A DNA stretch of 64,000 nucleotides from assembly GCA_016784355.1 (NCBI GenBank), contig JADHUV010000002.1, forward strand, positions 1 to 64,000. The letters are read 5' to 3'. The stretch's first letter is position 1. Each line of letters opens with the position of its first letter. Shown here piece by piece: positions 45,757 through 54,748 of the stretch. The position numbers and the translations under genes are program-made. The stretch comes from Nitrospira sp. Its GTDB lineage: Bacteria; Nitrospirota; Thermodesulfovibrionia; UBA6902. The notes under the pieces were generated by a model. That model saw only the letters and a list, made by a program, of their open reading frames with translations. It searched no databases and had not been told where the DNA came from.

Positions 45757-46244
45757 TGCATTACAAACTCAGTAAAATAAAGATTTTTAAAAATATCATT
45801 TTCAAGCCCCAGTATCTGATTAGCCCGGAAAAGGATCTCATCTTTCAGCTGAAACTTGCCCTCCGGACTGGCAATAGAATTCAGTGGCTTGCTGCTAACC
45901 AGGGTAATTATGGTATCCCGCAGTTGAGGTGTTTTTGTCTGCACATCCTCAAGCATAGACTCCTCAGCAATTTCAAACTGAATTGAAACCTTCAGATACC
46001 TGCCCTGATCTTTCAGATTTAAAACAAAAGGATCAAGCGCCATAATGGCCGTCTTTGACTTTTTCTTCTCTGACTCTGCTTCCTCAGTCTTTTCTTCACC
46101 ACCGGACATCAGCTTAAATCCTACAAACCCTCCAGCAGCAAGCACGATTACTACTACAGCAATAATAATTATCAACATTTTATTGCCCTTTTTAGGTGGG
46201 GCCTCTTTAGTCTCTTCCTGAGACTCCTCATTTTCCTCTGCCAT
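45753..46244 (-). CDS. fliL: Flagellar basal body protein FliL
   Basis: A short charged N-terminus, one membrane helix (MLIIIIAVVVIVLAAGGFVGF) and a periplasmic domain with LDPFVLNLKDQGRYLKVSIQFEI and VQTKTPQLRDTIITLVSSKPLNSIASPEGKFQLKDEIL match FliL. It supports stator function. It is the first gene of the long fliL-to-fliA run behind a sigma-54-like site. Confidence 0.95.
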   Translation of the reverse strand: MAEENEESQEETKEAPPKKGNKMLIIIIAVVVIVLAAGGFVGFKLMSGGEEKTEEAESEKKKSKTAIMALDPFVLNLKDQGRYLKVSIQFEIAEESMLEDVQTKTPQLRDTIITLVSSKPLNSIASPEGKFQLKDEILFRANQILGLENDIFKNLYFTEFVMQ

Positions 46245-46317
46245 TCCTGTCTCCTCCCTCGCTATTATTAATGCATTTTCAGATTATATTCACAGCCTTC
46301 TATCTTTCTCTTTGTAT

Positions 46318-46332
46318 ACAAATATCGTGCCT
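46318..46332 (-). promoter_or_regulatory. Sigma-54-like promoter upstream of fliL
   Basis: The minus strand reads AGGCAC, five bases (GATAT), TTGT, about 75 bases before fliL. Both -24 G bases are kept and spacing is exact; the -12 GC is GT. The 323-base divergent gap also contains the sigma-28 site of the plus-strand gene and no coding frame. Confidence 0.5.
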
Positions 46333-46478
46333 GCTGTAACTCATTGATTATATGGAGTTTATACAGACCAGATAGCGTCAACTATCTGACTCAAGGTGGG
46401 TTTTATTGGCATTACCGTCGTTTTATCGCCGTATTATGGATAAACATTAATAATTCTAATCTTACGAAACTATGGAAC

Positions 46479-46505
46479 TAAAGAATTATGCCCGTAATCC
46501 GATAT
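46479..46505 (+). promoter_or_regulatory. Sigma-28 promoter upstream of the first GGDEF gene
   Basis: TAAAGAAT (46479-46486), 11 bases, TCCGATAT (46498-46505) matches the FliA consensus well in both boxes and in spacing. It lies about 60 bases before the ATG at 46568. Confidence 0.65.
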
Positions 46506-46567
46506 TACATAAGTAAGAAGTAATAAGATAAGCGAATTTAGAAGTAAATTATTTTCATGGAGGTATA

Positions 46568-47902
46568 ATGAGCACAAATTCAGATCTTGACGGACTAGAT
46601 TATAATATTTCATCTCTAGAGAAAAAAATATATATCATAGCGGATGAAGTTCTGGATATCCTTAAAAATCTTTCACATGAAAACCAGCAGCAGCTCAACA
46701 CTAAATTAATTGCAGAGAGAATGTTTATTAAGGATACAGTAAAGAAAATGTTGTCTGAAACTGGAACTGCGAGCAATGATCAAAGTGAATTTATTTTCAT
46801 GAAGGAAATCGCAAATAATGTACTGGACAGGTTCTCACAACTTGCCCCCCTGACCATGAACCCCGCTCTTAGTTCAATTAAAGACCGCCTCCATGACAAA
46901 TCTTATGTCGAAGATACGGCAGCATGGCTTGACTCGACAATTAAAATTGTAAAGAAATACTTCAACGATCTTGCTGATCGTAATACAGAGCTTGCAAACT
47001 TTATTGTATTAATTATGAAACACCTTGAAGACACTGAGTTGCACCTGGCCAGTGAACTATCTTTCCACCAGAGTAAATATACTGAGGATAGAACGTTTGA
47101 AAATGAAATATCCGTTAATATGAAAATGCTTAAACAAGACCTCCACAACACTAATGATATTGATGATCTGAAAAATGCAGTTATGGGTAAAATCGAAAAT
47201 ATTAATGTAGGTATTGAAAGAAAAAGAGAGCAGGATATGCTACGACTCAGAGAAACAGAAAGTACGCTTAATTCTATGGGAAGCCGTATAAAATCCATAA
47301 AATCAGAAGCAGATCAAATAAAAAAGAAGGCTGAAGAAATGGAAAAAGAATCCTTCACAGACAAGCTAACAGGACTGCAAAACCGCAAGTCATATGATCT
47401 GAAGTTACTTGAAACAATTGCGAACCTGAAAAGGTACGGAGTGAACTCTTCTTTGATGATCTGCGATATTGATTTCTTCAAAAAAATCAATGATACATAT
47501 GGGCATAAGGCAGGAGACCTTACCCTGAAGAAACTAGCCCTTCTCTTAAATGAAAAACTCCGAATTAATGATTTTATTTCACGCTACGGCGGGGAAGAAT
47601 TTACCGTAATACTTCCTCATACAACGCTGGAAGTCGCAAAAAAAGTTGCTGATGGCATAAGAGTTTATATTGATCAAGCCAAGTTTACTTATAAAAATGA
47701 ATCAATTCCAATCACTATTAGTATTGGTGTCAGCCAGTTCAGTAAAGACGATGATATAAATACTGTATTTGAAAGAGCTGATTCTGCCTTGTACCTGGCA
47801 AAAAATTCCGGCAGGAATAATGTAAAGACAGAGCAGGACTCATCACCGAGTGAAGAACACGCACATAAAACAGTGATATCTACCATACAAGGAACTAATT
47901 AA
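46568..47902 (+). CDS. Diguanylate cyclase (GGDEF) with long helical N-terminus
   Basis: Residues 1-260 are helical, ending in a coiled coil (about 215-262), with no signal peptide or membrane helix. Residues 262-425 form a GGDEF domain with DKLTGLQNR, the metal-binding ICDIDFFKKIND, the active-site GGEEF at 341-345, and the inhibitory RxxD (RIND, 332-335) five residues before it. It should make c-di-GMP and be product-inhibited. GGAGG precedes the ATG. A paralogue with a degenerate active site follows. Coexpression with flagellar and chemotaxis genes through sigma-28 suggests a role in motility control. Confidence 0.92.
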   Translation: MSTNSDLDGLDYNISSLEKKIYIIADEVLDILKNLSHENQQQLNTKLIAERMFIKDTVKKMLSETGTASNDQSEFIFMKEIANNVLDRFSQLAPLTMNPALSSIKDRLHDKSYVEDTAAWLDSTIKIVKKYFNDLADRNTELANFIVLIMKHLEDTELHLASELSFHQSKYTEDRTFENEISVNMKMLKQDLHNTNDIDDLKNAVMGKIENINVGIERKREQDMLRLRETESTLNSMGSRIKSIKSEADQIKKKAEEMEKESFTDKLTGLQNRKSYDLKLLETIANLKRYGVNSSLMICDIDFFKKINDTYGHKAGDLTLKKLALLLNEKLRINDFISRYGGEEFTVILPHTTLEVAKKVADGIRVYIDQAKFTYKNESIPITISIGVSQFSKDDDINTVFERADSALYLAKNSGRNNVKTEQDSSPSEEHAHKTVISTIQGTN

Positions 47903-47910
47903 TACTAGCC

Positions 47911-47938
47911 TAAAGGAATTATTTTTTATTACCGACTA
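47911..47938 (+). promoter_or_regulatory. Possible sigma-28 promoter upstream of the second GGDEF gene
   Basis: TAAAGGAA (47911-47918), 12 bases, ACCGACTA (47931-47938). The -10 box is weaker than the others, but the spacing equals that of the sites at 49430 and 57654. A hairpin lies between it and the gene. Confidence 0.4.
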
Positions 47939-47966
47939 TGATTGTAACAACAATACCATTCAATTA

Positions 47967-48010
47967 CCGGATTTTATATTCACCCAGAATTACAATTCCG
48001 GCATTTTTTT
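47967..48010 (+). terminator. Imperfect hairpin with T-run before the second GGDEF gene
   Basis: CCGGA (47967-47971) pairs with TCCGG (47997-48001), with partial pairing of the inner arms, followed by T7 at 48004-48010. It may end transcripts of the first GGDEF gene or attenuate entry into the second, whose ATG is only 30 bases downstream. Confidence 0.5.
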
Positions 48011-48039
48011 AGATTGGAGAAAAGGACGACTGGTTTATA

Positions 48040-49383
48040 ATGGGAAATACAGATAAAGATACCGCAATAGATCTTCATCCTGAGTTTATGGATAAAATTT
48101 CCATAATTGCTGATGAAGTACTTCAAATACTTAAAGAACTATCTGCCGAAAACAAGCATAAGATAAACAGTGCCCTTATTGTTGAAAAGATGGTAACTAA
48201 GACCTCTTTTAAAACACTGTTAAATACACTTCAGGAATCTCCTGAACTTGCCCCGCAAAAAACCTCAATCAGTCAGGAAGATAAAAATATAATATATAAG
48301 CGTGCCTTGCGAGATCTAGAAAAAACTGCTAAAACAAAGATTGCAACAATCCTGCCGCCCTTCCTGATTGATAAGTTAAGTAACTTAAATGATGGGGTTT
48401 CTGAAGACAACATCTCAAGCTTTCTGGACTCTCCTGTCAAGGTAGTCAAAACGTACATTGATTCCATACTCAGCAAAAACACAGAACTTGAAAATTTCAT
48501 GAAACAGACAATGACATATCTTTCCGAAACTGAAATGCAGCTTACTGGAGAGCTGAATTCCCAGCAGCAAAAATTCCAGGATGACAGCCGCTTTGAACAG
48601 AGTTTAAATACGAATATGAATATGATCAAAAAAGACTGTGTAGCATCCGCAAATATAGACAATATTAAAATAGCCTTAGTCAGTAAAATAGAAAATATTA
48701 ATACCGTAATAGTGCAGAAAAAAGAATGGGATACCATCCGTCTTAAAGAAACAGAAAAGACTTTGGAATCCATGAATAACCGTATGACAGAAATAAAACA
48801 GGAAGCTGACGATATAAAAAAGAATGCCTCGGAAATAGAGTATGAATCTGTTCGCGACAGCATGACAGGACTTTATAATAAAAAAGCATACGAACAAAAG
48901 ATAGAAGAAGTTCTTAGTGATGTTAAGCGATATAATGTAAAAGCTTCTTTAATTATATGTGACATTGATCGTTGCAAGTCAATTAATGATAATTTCGGAC
49001 ATAATGTAGGCGATCTGGCACTTAAGAAAATTGCGGCGCTTCTGCGCGAAAGATTAAGGGCAAATGATTTTATTGCACGATATGTGGACAATAAATACGT
49101 TGTAATTCTCAGACATACAGAAATAAAAAAGGCAATCAAGGCCGCCGACAGTATACGCGAGTATCTTGATAAAGCCATCATCTCATTCAGTCAAAAAAGA
49201 ATTCCCCTGTCACTGAGCATCGGCATAAGCAGCATTGAAAAAACTGACAATAGCGCTTCTGCTTTTGACCGGGCTGAAAAGGCCCTGCTACTTGCCAAAA
49301 AATCTGGAGGTAACGTGGTTAAATCTGAAAATGACGTTATCACCCGTAGCCGTGCAACAAGCAATAAAGCGGTGAAAATATAA
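48040..49383 (+). CDS. Degenerate GGDEF protein, paralogue of the upstream cyclase
   Basis: The 447-aa protein matches its neighbour over the whole length (ADEVLQILKELS against ADEVLDILKNLS; DSMTGLYNKKAYE; ICDIDRCKSIND). The signature GGEEF is replaced by VDNKY at 349-353, so cyclase activity should be lost. The allosteric RxxD motif is kept (RAND, 340-343). It may therefore be a c-di-GMP receptor, or a partner of the active copy through the shared N-terminal and coiled-coil regions. The gap between the two genes is 137 bases. Confidence 0.88.
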   Translation: MGNTDKDTAIDLHPEFMDKISIIADEVLQILKELSAENKHKINSALIVEKMVTKTSFKTLLNTLQESPELAPQKTSISQEDKNIIYKRALRDLEKTAKTKIATILPPFLIDKLSNLNDGVSEDNISSFLDSPVKVVKTYIDSILSKNTELENFMKQTMTYLSETEMQLTGELNSQQQKFQDDSRFEQSLNTNMNMIKKDCVASANIDNIKIALVSKIENINTVIVQKKEWDTIRLKETEKTLESMNNRMTEIKQEADDIKKNASEIEYESVRDSMTGLYNKKAYEQKIEEVLSDVKRYNVKASLIICDIDRCKSINDNFGHNVGDLALKKIAALLRERLRANDFIARYVDNKYVVILRHTEIKKAIKAADSIREYLDKAIISFSQKRIPLSLSIGISSIEKTDNSASAFDRAEKALLLAKKSGGNVVKSENDVITRSRATSNKAVKI

Positions 49384-49429
49384 ATATATTCAAGATTACA
49401 CAATAACCTATGATTAATTAGTTATTAAT

Positions 49430-49457
49430 TAAAGTAATTAATTTAATGTTCCGATAA
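49430..49457 (+). promoter_or_regulatory. Sigma-28 promoter upstream of the HEAT-repeat/cheR genes
   Basis: TAAAGTAA (49430-49437), 12 bases, TCCGATAA (49450-49457). Both boxes are close to the FliA consensus. It lies about 118 bases before the ATG at 49575. Confidence 0.6.
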
Positions 49458-49574
49458 TTAGACAAGGCAAGCACATGCGAGAATTAACTATCTAATAAAA
49501 AAGCTTAATTTAATGATTTTTACCTGCTATTGAATATGGTATGATTCAACGATATAAGGAGCATAGCAATACTG

Positions 49575-50999
49575 ATGCATACATCAAAGTTAAAGAGCCT
49601 GATCAATAAACTGGGAAGTACAGATCCTTCAGTCAGGCGAGCTTCTGCTGAATCCCTCTCTGAAGGGGATGAGAGGGCCATATATCCGCTTATAAAAAGT
49701 CTCCGGGATGATAACTTAGGGGTGCAGGATGCGGCAATGCGTTCACTGATGGCTATCAAGGGAGAAACTACTGCGTACATGGTACTGCCGCTTCTTCGCG
49801 AAAATGCTTTACTAAGAAATACGGCTTTAATTATCCTTAAGGAGATGGGGGAAACAGCCGTTCCACTCCTTAGTATCCTGTTAAATGACAGAGATGACGA
49901 TGTAAGAAAATTCGCAATAGACCTTATTCATGACATTCAGTACTGCGACTATCCTGAAAAACTTGTTGTAATGCTTATAGAGGATACTAATGTAAACGTA
50001 AGAGCTGCGGCTGCAAAAACGCTGGGAGCTCTGCAATATACTGAGTCTATTCAACTACTAATTGAAGCATTAAAGGATGAAGAATGGGTAGCTTTTTCTG
50101 CACTTGAAGCACTCACCCTCTTTAATGATGATTCTTCAATTGATCCCATTATCAGATTAATCGATCATTTTTCCGATACTATTAGATTTGCCGCAATAGA
50201 AGCCTTAGGAAAAATCGGTAATCCAAAGGCAACCCCCAGACTTCTTGAGTTCTTAGCAAAAGCAGAGGGATTTGAAAAAATGGTCACGGTTAAAAGCCTC
50301 GTTCAGATAGGTGATATCGAAAAAGCACCCGAGGTAAAGGGTATCCTCTATGATATGCTAAAAGAAAGTGAGTGGGACGATAAAATAATAGCAATACAAG
50401 GGCTCGTAGCGCTGAATGAAAGCGCTTCCATACCCCAAATGATGGACATCGCCGGAGAACTGGATATGTCTCACCCTGACCATGAAGACTATATTTACAT
50501 GATCCGGGATGCAATTATCGGTTTTGGATGCAACAAACACCTGTTAAATATCCTGAAAAATGAATCGATGCGCTATAAGGGTAAAGTGATGGCCATAGAG
50601 ATAGCCGGAACCATAAGATGTGCAGAAGCCGTGCCTTACCTGATTAACCTTCTTAACAGTGAGTATAGAGATGTTAAACGCTCCTGTATTAAATCACTCG
50701 GTGAGATAAAAAATGATGAAGCTCAAACATACCTTATGATGGCAATAAAAGACGAGGACAGTCATGTAAGAAAATCAGCAGTTAGTGCCCTCGGCAGCAT
50801 AAGTGATATGAGTGCCTTTGAGCCTCTGATGAATATGCTCCACCAGGAAATTTACAATGATGTAATCGATGCGTTTATTTGTGCGTTAATTCATATAAAT
50901 GAAGAACTTTTCATTTCACGTATAAGTGAATTTAGTGAAAATATAAAAAACCTTGTAAGTGATCGTGTTAATGGTTTCAATCCGGAGATTTCATGCTGA
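49575..50999 (+). CDS. HEAT-repeat protein of the chemotaxis operon
   Basis: The whole 474-aa protein is built of HEAT/PBS-lyase-like repeats about 31 residues apart (for example DPSVRRASAESLSEGDERAIYPLI, DVRKFAIDLIHDI, NVRAAAAKTLGALQYTESIQLLIEAL, TIRFAAIEALGKIGNPKATPRLLEFL, HVRKSAVSALGSISDMSAFEPLMNML). No signal peptide or enzyme domain is seen. It overlaps cheR by 7 bases and stands behind a sigma-28-like promoter. Such solenoids bind protein partners; a scaffold for CheR or for the array is a guess. The other common role, bilin-lyase-like proteins, is unlikely here. Confidence 0.8.
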   Translation: MHTSKLKSLINKLGSTDPSVRRASAESLSEGDERAIYPLIKSLRDDNLGVQDAAMRSLMAIKGETTAYMVLPLLRENALLRNTALIILKEMGETAVPLLSILLNDRDDDVRKFAIDLIHDIQYCDYPEKLVVMLIEDTNVNVRAAAAKTLGALQYTESIQLLIEALKDEEWVAFSALEALTLFNDDSSIDPIIRLIDHFSDTIRFAAIEALGKIGNPKATPRLLEFLAKAEGFEKMVTVKSLVQIGDIEKAPEVKGILYDMLKESEWDDKIIAIQGLVALNESASIPQMMDIAGELDMSHPDHEDYIYMIRDAIIGFGCNKHLLNILKNESMRYKGKVMAIEIAGTIRCAEAVPYLINLLNSEYRDVKRSCIKSLGEIKNDEAQTYLMMAIKDEDSHVRKSAVSALGSISDMSAFEPLMNMLHQEIYNDVIDAFICALIHINEELFISRISEFSENIKNLVSDRVNGFNPEISC

Positions 51000-51814
51000 A
51001 AATGCTCCTATCAGACTCCACTTTCAAAGATCTGCGTAATTATATATACGATATAAGCGGAATATATATCGCTGATACAAAAAAATATCTTATTGAGAGC
51101 AGACTCTCCAGAATACTTCAGGAAAAAAAATTGACCTGCTATGAAGACTATTTTAAAATGCTAAAAGTAGGAATTAATGGCAATGAATTATCGCGTCTGT
51201 TTGATGCTGTAACAACAAATGAAACTTATTTTTTCAGGGAGCCTCATCAGTTTGAATTACTTTTAAATACTTTGTTTCCTAAAATTATGCAGGAGAGTCC
51301 GGGGAAGAAAATCAAAATATGGTCAGCTGCCTGCTCCACTGGTGAAGAACCATACACCATGGCAATGATGCTGAATGAAAAATTCCGTAACCTGAGCAAT
51401 GTGGAGATATATGCTTCTGATATTAGCGAAGGGGTACTCTCCTCTGCTAAAAAAGCCATGTACAATTCATATTCTGTCCGCAATGTACCTGAAAATTATA
51501 TGAAGAAATACTTTTCACCCAATGGACAGATGTTTGACCTTAACCCCACGATTAAACAAGCAGTTAAGTTTATGAAGATAAATCTGATAGATGATAAGAA
51601 TATCCGAAATGCCAGAGGTGTAGACATTATCTTCTGTCGCAATGTTCTTATTTATTTTGATGTCAATGCAAAGCAAAAGGTTGTATCAAACTTATATGAT
51701 AACCTAAATCCAGGAGGCCGTCTTATAATTGGTTCATCCGAAAGCCTTCATAATATTACAAGAGCATTCAGGCCGCATATAGACAATAAAGTAATTGTTT
51801 ATCATAAGGTATAA
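50993..51814 (+). CDS. cheR: Chemotaxis methyltransferase CheR
   Basis: The small N-terminal helical domain is followed by the Rossmann methyltransferase domain: VTTNETYFFREPHQFELL, IKIWSAACSTGEEPYTMAM, GVDIIFCRNVLIYFD and GGRLIIGSSESL. It methylates receptor glutamates using SAM. Length 273 aa is normal. It overlaps the HEAT-repeat gene by 7 bases, so both are probably translated together. Its antagonist CheB is encoded at 56583. No receptor gene is in the window. Confidence 0.95.
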   Translation: MLKMLLSDSTFKDLRNYIYDISGIYIADTKKYLIESRLSRILQEKKLTCYEDYFKMLKVGINGNELSRLFDAVTTNETYFFREPHQFELLLNTLFPKIMQESPGKKIKIWSAACSTGEEPYTMAMMLNEKFRNLSNVEIYASDISEGVLSSAKKAMYNSYSVRNVPENYMKKYFSPNGQMFDLNPTIKQAVKFMKINLIDDKNIRNARGVDIIFCRNVLIYFDVNAKQKVVSNLYDNLNPGGRLIIGSSESLHNITRAFRPHIDNKVIVYHKV

Positions 51815-51881
51815 TTATGGATATTTTCATATTAATCATGATGACTGCAGAAGAAATAAACATGATAGGTGAGGTTTCATC

Positions 51882-52274
51882 ATGAAAATTATGATTGTTG
51901 ATGATTGTCAAACAACAAGAAAACTCTTGGGACACTACCTTAAATCCAGGGGATATTCTGTAGTATTTGCAGAAAACGGACTTGATGCAATGGAAAAATT
52001 AGGAACAGATAATGTCAATCTCATAATGACAGACCTGAATATGCCGTTTATGGATGGTATGGAACTGATAAAAACACTAAGAGCAGATCCTAACTGGTCA
52101 GACATTCCAATCCTCATGGTGACCACTGAAAATGATACTCATGAGAAAGATAAGGCACTTAGTTTAGGGGCAAATGGTTATGTAGTCAAGCCTGTAACTG
52201 GAGATGCCATAGCAAAAAATATAAAATCAATCATCAAACAGATGTTTGGAAAAGGAGGACGGGAAAGTGACTGA
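51882..52274 (+). CDS. Single-domain response regulator, CheY-like (first copy)
   Basis: A receiver domain of 130 aa with the acidic pair DD at 7-8, phospho-acceptor Asp at 51 ([11 protein letters not shown]), a Thr in MVTTEN and the Lys in VVKPVTG. It ends without an output domain. The C-terminus overlaps the next cheY by 8 bases. The kinase is presumably the CheA encoded at 52693. Which of the two proteins binds FliM cannot be decided from sequence; the second looks closer to classical CheY. Confidence 0.9.
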   Translation: MKIMIVDDCQTTRKLLGHYLKSRGYSVVFAENGLDAMEKLGTDNVNLIMTDLNMPFMDGMELIKTLRADPNWSDIPILMVTTENDTHEKDKALSLGANGYVVKPVTGDAIAKNIKSIIKQMFGKGGRESD

Positions 52275-52656
52275 TTTAAAGATTAAAATACTTGTGGTAG
52301 ATGATTTCTCAACAATGCGAAGAATAGTAAAGAACCTTCTTAAGCAGCTAGGCTACGAATCTATTGATGAAGCTGAGGACGGGGAGCAGGCATATATCAA
52401 ACTTCAGAACGGTAACTATGGTTTTGTTATCAGTGATTGGAATATGCCCAATCTTGATGGGCTTTCACTTCTAAAAAAAATTCGAAGTGATCCAGCTATG
52501 AAAGACCTTCCCGTGCTGATGGTTACTGCTGAGGCAGAAAAAGATAAGGTCATAACTGCAATCCAGGCAGGCGTTAATAACTATGTTGTCAAACCCTTTA
52601 CGGGGGAAGTTTTGAAAGAAAAGATCGATAAAATATTTGATAAGATTTCTACATAA
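52267..52656 (+). CDS. cheY: Chemotaxis response regulator CheY (second copy)
   Basis: The receiver domain has [20 protein letters not shown], phospho-acceptor Asp 57 ([11 protein letters not shown]), switch Thr in [10 protein letters not shown] and Lys in VVKPFTGE, all very close to classical CheY. I place the start at GTG 52267, eight bases after AAAGGAGG, rather than the TTG at 52246. It overlaps the preceding cheY by 8 bases. Phospho-CheY should bind FliM and reverse the motor. Confidence 0.93.
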   Translation: MTDLKIKILVVDDFSTMRRIVKNLLKQLGYESIDEAEDGEQAYIKLQNGNYGFVISDWNMPNLDGLSLLKKIRSDPAMKDLPVLMVTAEAEKDKVITAIQAGVNNYVVKPFTGEVLKEKIDKIFDKIST

Positions 52657-52692
52657 ATCTTAATTTTTAATATGTGATTATGGAGTTATAGA

Positions 52693-54642
52693 ATGTCTGA
52701 TGAATCTGATGAAATGGAAGAGATCATATCGGAGTTTATTACCGAGGCGGAAGAATCTCTTGACAGGATAGAACCGTTATTTGTTGAACTCGAACAAGTC
52801 GGGGAAGACAAGGAAATGCTCAATGACATCTTCAGGTCGATGCATACGATTAAAGGTGCCGCTGGATTCCTAGGATATCAGAGCATTGTTGATGTTGCGC
52901 ATACATCAGAAAGCATAATGAAAAAGCTCCGTGATGGTGAAATATCAGTTTCCACGGACATGATGGATGTTATTTTACAGGCGGTTGATATGCTAAGAAT
53001 ACTGCTTGGACATCTAAAAGACCATGATGGCATTGAGGAGGATGTTTCCCCTCTTGTTCGTGACCTCGACACAGCTCTTGTTAATGCGATTTCTGCACGT
53101 TCTGATATTACGCCTACAGCACTGGACGAAGCACCAGTAAGTGCGGAAGCGCCAGACGCAGTACCAGTGGAAGCGCCGGCAACTATTGACCCTTTCGCTG
53201 CAGCTGCAGCAGAAATTGAGGCAATAGACGCAGATGAGCCTAAAGGCCCCTCTATGTCAGATGATGCACTTGAAGCCGCATTAGAGGCAGCACAGGCAAT
53301 GAGAGATGCCGAAACATCTACGGTAGAAGAGATTAAGCATGATATCCCTGCTGCTATTAAAGTAGATCCGCCCGAAAATGCACAAGCACCTCTTATTGCA
53401 AAGGCAACTGTTGAGAAAGCTCCTAAGCCAAAAGACAAACCGCAGAACCTCAGGGTTGATGTAGAGCGTATAGATAAAGTTATGGATCTTGCTGGAGAGG
53501 TTGTGCTTGTCAGAAACAGGCTCCTGAATATATCTAATTATTTTGATCAGAAATACGCAAATGATCCTCAGACTGAAATACTAACGGAAACAGTCTCTTT
53601 TCTTGACCGCGTAACATCTGATATGCAGTTAGCGGTCATGAGAATGCGAATGCAGCCCATTAATAAAGTATTGAGCAAGTTCCCAAGATTCGTGCGTGAC
53701 ATGTCAGCATCACTTAGCAAGGATGTGGAACTTGAAATTCAGGGAGAAGGTACTGAAGTTGATAAAACCGTAATTGAAAATATCGGTGACCCTCTTACGC
53801 ATATTCTTAGAAATTCCATAGACCATGGACTGGAGTCAACTGAAGACAGATTAGCAAAAGGCAAACCAGCCAAGGGAACAGTAAAGATCAACATTTTCCA
53901 AAAAGGCAACCAGGTAGTAATTGAAATCAGCGATGACGGCAAGGGCATTGATATTGAAAATTTGAAACGCCTTGCGGTTCAAAAAGGCATTATGACTTCT
54001 GAAGAAGTGAAAAATTTAACTGATGATGCGGCCACAGATATTATATTCATGCCAGGATTTTCCACAAAAGAGGTCGCTACTGAACTAAGCGGCAGGGGTG
54101 TGGGAATGGATGTAGTTAAAACAAATATATCATCTCTGAACGGTTACGTAGAAATCACTACTGAAAAGAACGTAGGAAGTACATTCCGTATATGTATCCC
54201 TCTTACCCTTGCAATTATTCAGGCCTTAATGGTTGAGGTATCAGGATTGAAATATGCAATACCGCTTTCACCTATTGAAGAAACACTTAAGGTTTCCAAA
54301 GATCAAATTGAAAATATTACAGGACAAAATGTAATAGTTATCAGAGATAAAGTTTGTCCTCTGTTTGAGCTTAACACTCTGCTTGGACTGAATTATAATG
54401 GCGACAAAAGCAGCAACTCTGATTATAAACACCTCATAGTAATATCTATGGGAGAGAAGCGTTTCTGCATCGCTGTTGATAAATTGGTTGGTCAGGAGGA
54501 AGTGGTTATTAAGCAACTTAAAGGCATCGATACTACTTCTTCTTATGTGCTTGGTGCAACCATAACAGGCGATGGCAAAGTGGTGTTTATTTTGGATGTA
54601 GGTGCCATGTCAAGAAATCTGCTGGGTAGCAGCAAGACATGA
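52693..54642 (+). CDS. cheA: Chemotaxis histidine kinase CheA
   Basis: Domains in order: P1 phosphotransfer domain with the phosphorylated His 51 (MHTIKGAAGFLGY); a long Ala/Pro/Glu-rich linker (about 130-250) with no recognisable P2; P3 dimerisation helices (VDKVMDLAGEVVLVRNRLL); P4 ATPase (HILRNSIDHGLES, EISDDGKGID, GFSTKEVATELSGRGVGMDVV); P5 CheW-like domain to the C-terminus. It phosphorylates the CheY and CheB proteins of this locus. Absence of P2 would mean direct P1-receiver contact. Confidence 0.95.
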   Translation: MSDESDEMEEIISEFITEAEESLDRIEPLFVELEQVGEDKEMLNDIFRSMHTIKGAAGFLGYQSIVDVAHTSESIMKKLRDGEISVSTDMMDVILQAVDMLRILLGHLKDHDGIEEDVSPLVRDLDTALVNAISARSDITPTALDEAPVSAEAPDAVPVEAPATIDPFAAAAAEIEAIDADEPKGPSMSDDALEAALEAAQAMRDAETSTVEEIKHDIPAAIKVDPPENAQAPLIAKATVEKAPKPKDKPQNLRVDVERIDKVMDLAGEVVLVRNRLLNISNYFDQKYANDPQTEILTETVSFLDRVTSDMQLAVMRMRMQPINKVLSKFPRFVRDMSASLSKDVELEIQGEGTEVDKTVIENIGDPLTHILRNSIDHGLESTEDRLAKGKPAKGTVKINIFQKGNQVVIEISDDGKGIDIENLKRLAVQKGIMTSEEVKNLTDDAATDIIFMPGFSTKEVATELSGRGVGMDVVKTNISSLNGYVEITTEKNVGSTFRICIPLTLAIIQALMVEVSGLKYAIPLSPIEETLKVSKDQIENITGQNVIVIRDKVCPLFELNTLLGLNYNGDKSSNSDYKHLIVISMGEKRFCIAVDKLVGQEEVVIKQLKGIDTTSSYVLGATITGDGKVVFILDVGAMSRNLLGSSKT

Positions 54643-54748
54643 TAATGTGCTGCATGCAAAATAATAAACACATATTTTACAAGGCTTTTATAAAAATGAA
54701 TACACAGTCCCTGCCCGATCTAGTCTGTTTTAATATTAGGAGAATACA

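Noticed and set aside
48273-48863. A 196-codon minus-strand open frame
   Set aside because: It is antisense to the coiled-coil region of the degenerate GGDEF gene; the hydrophobic pattern is a mirror of Lys/Glu-rich codons.
52878-53438. A 186-codon minus-strand open frame rich in Ser and Ala
   Set aside because: It is antisense to the low-complexity linker of cheA, whose composition opens the opposite frame.
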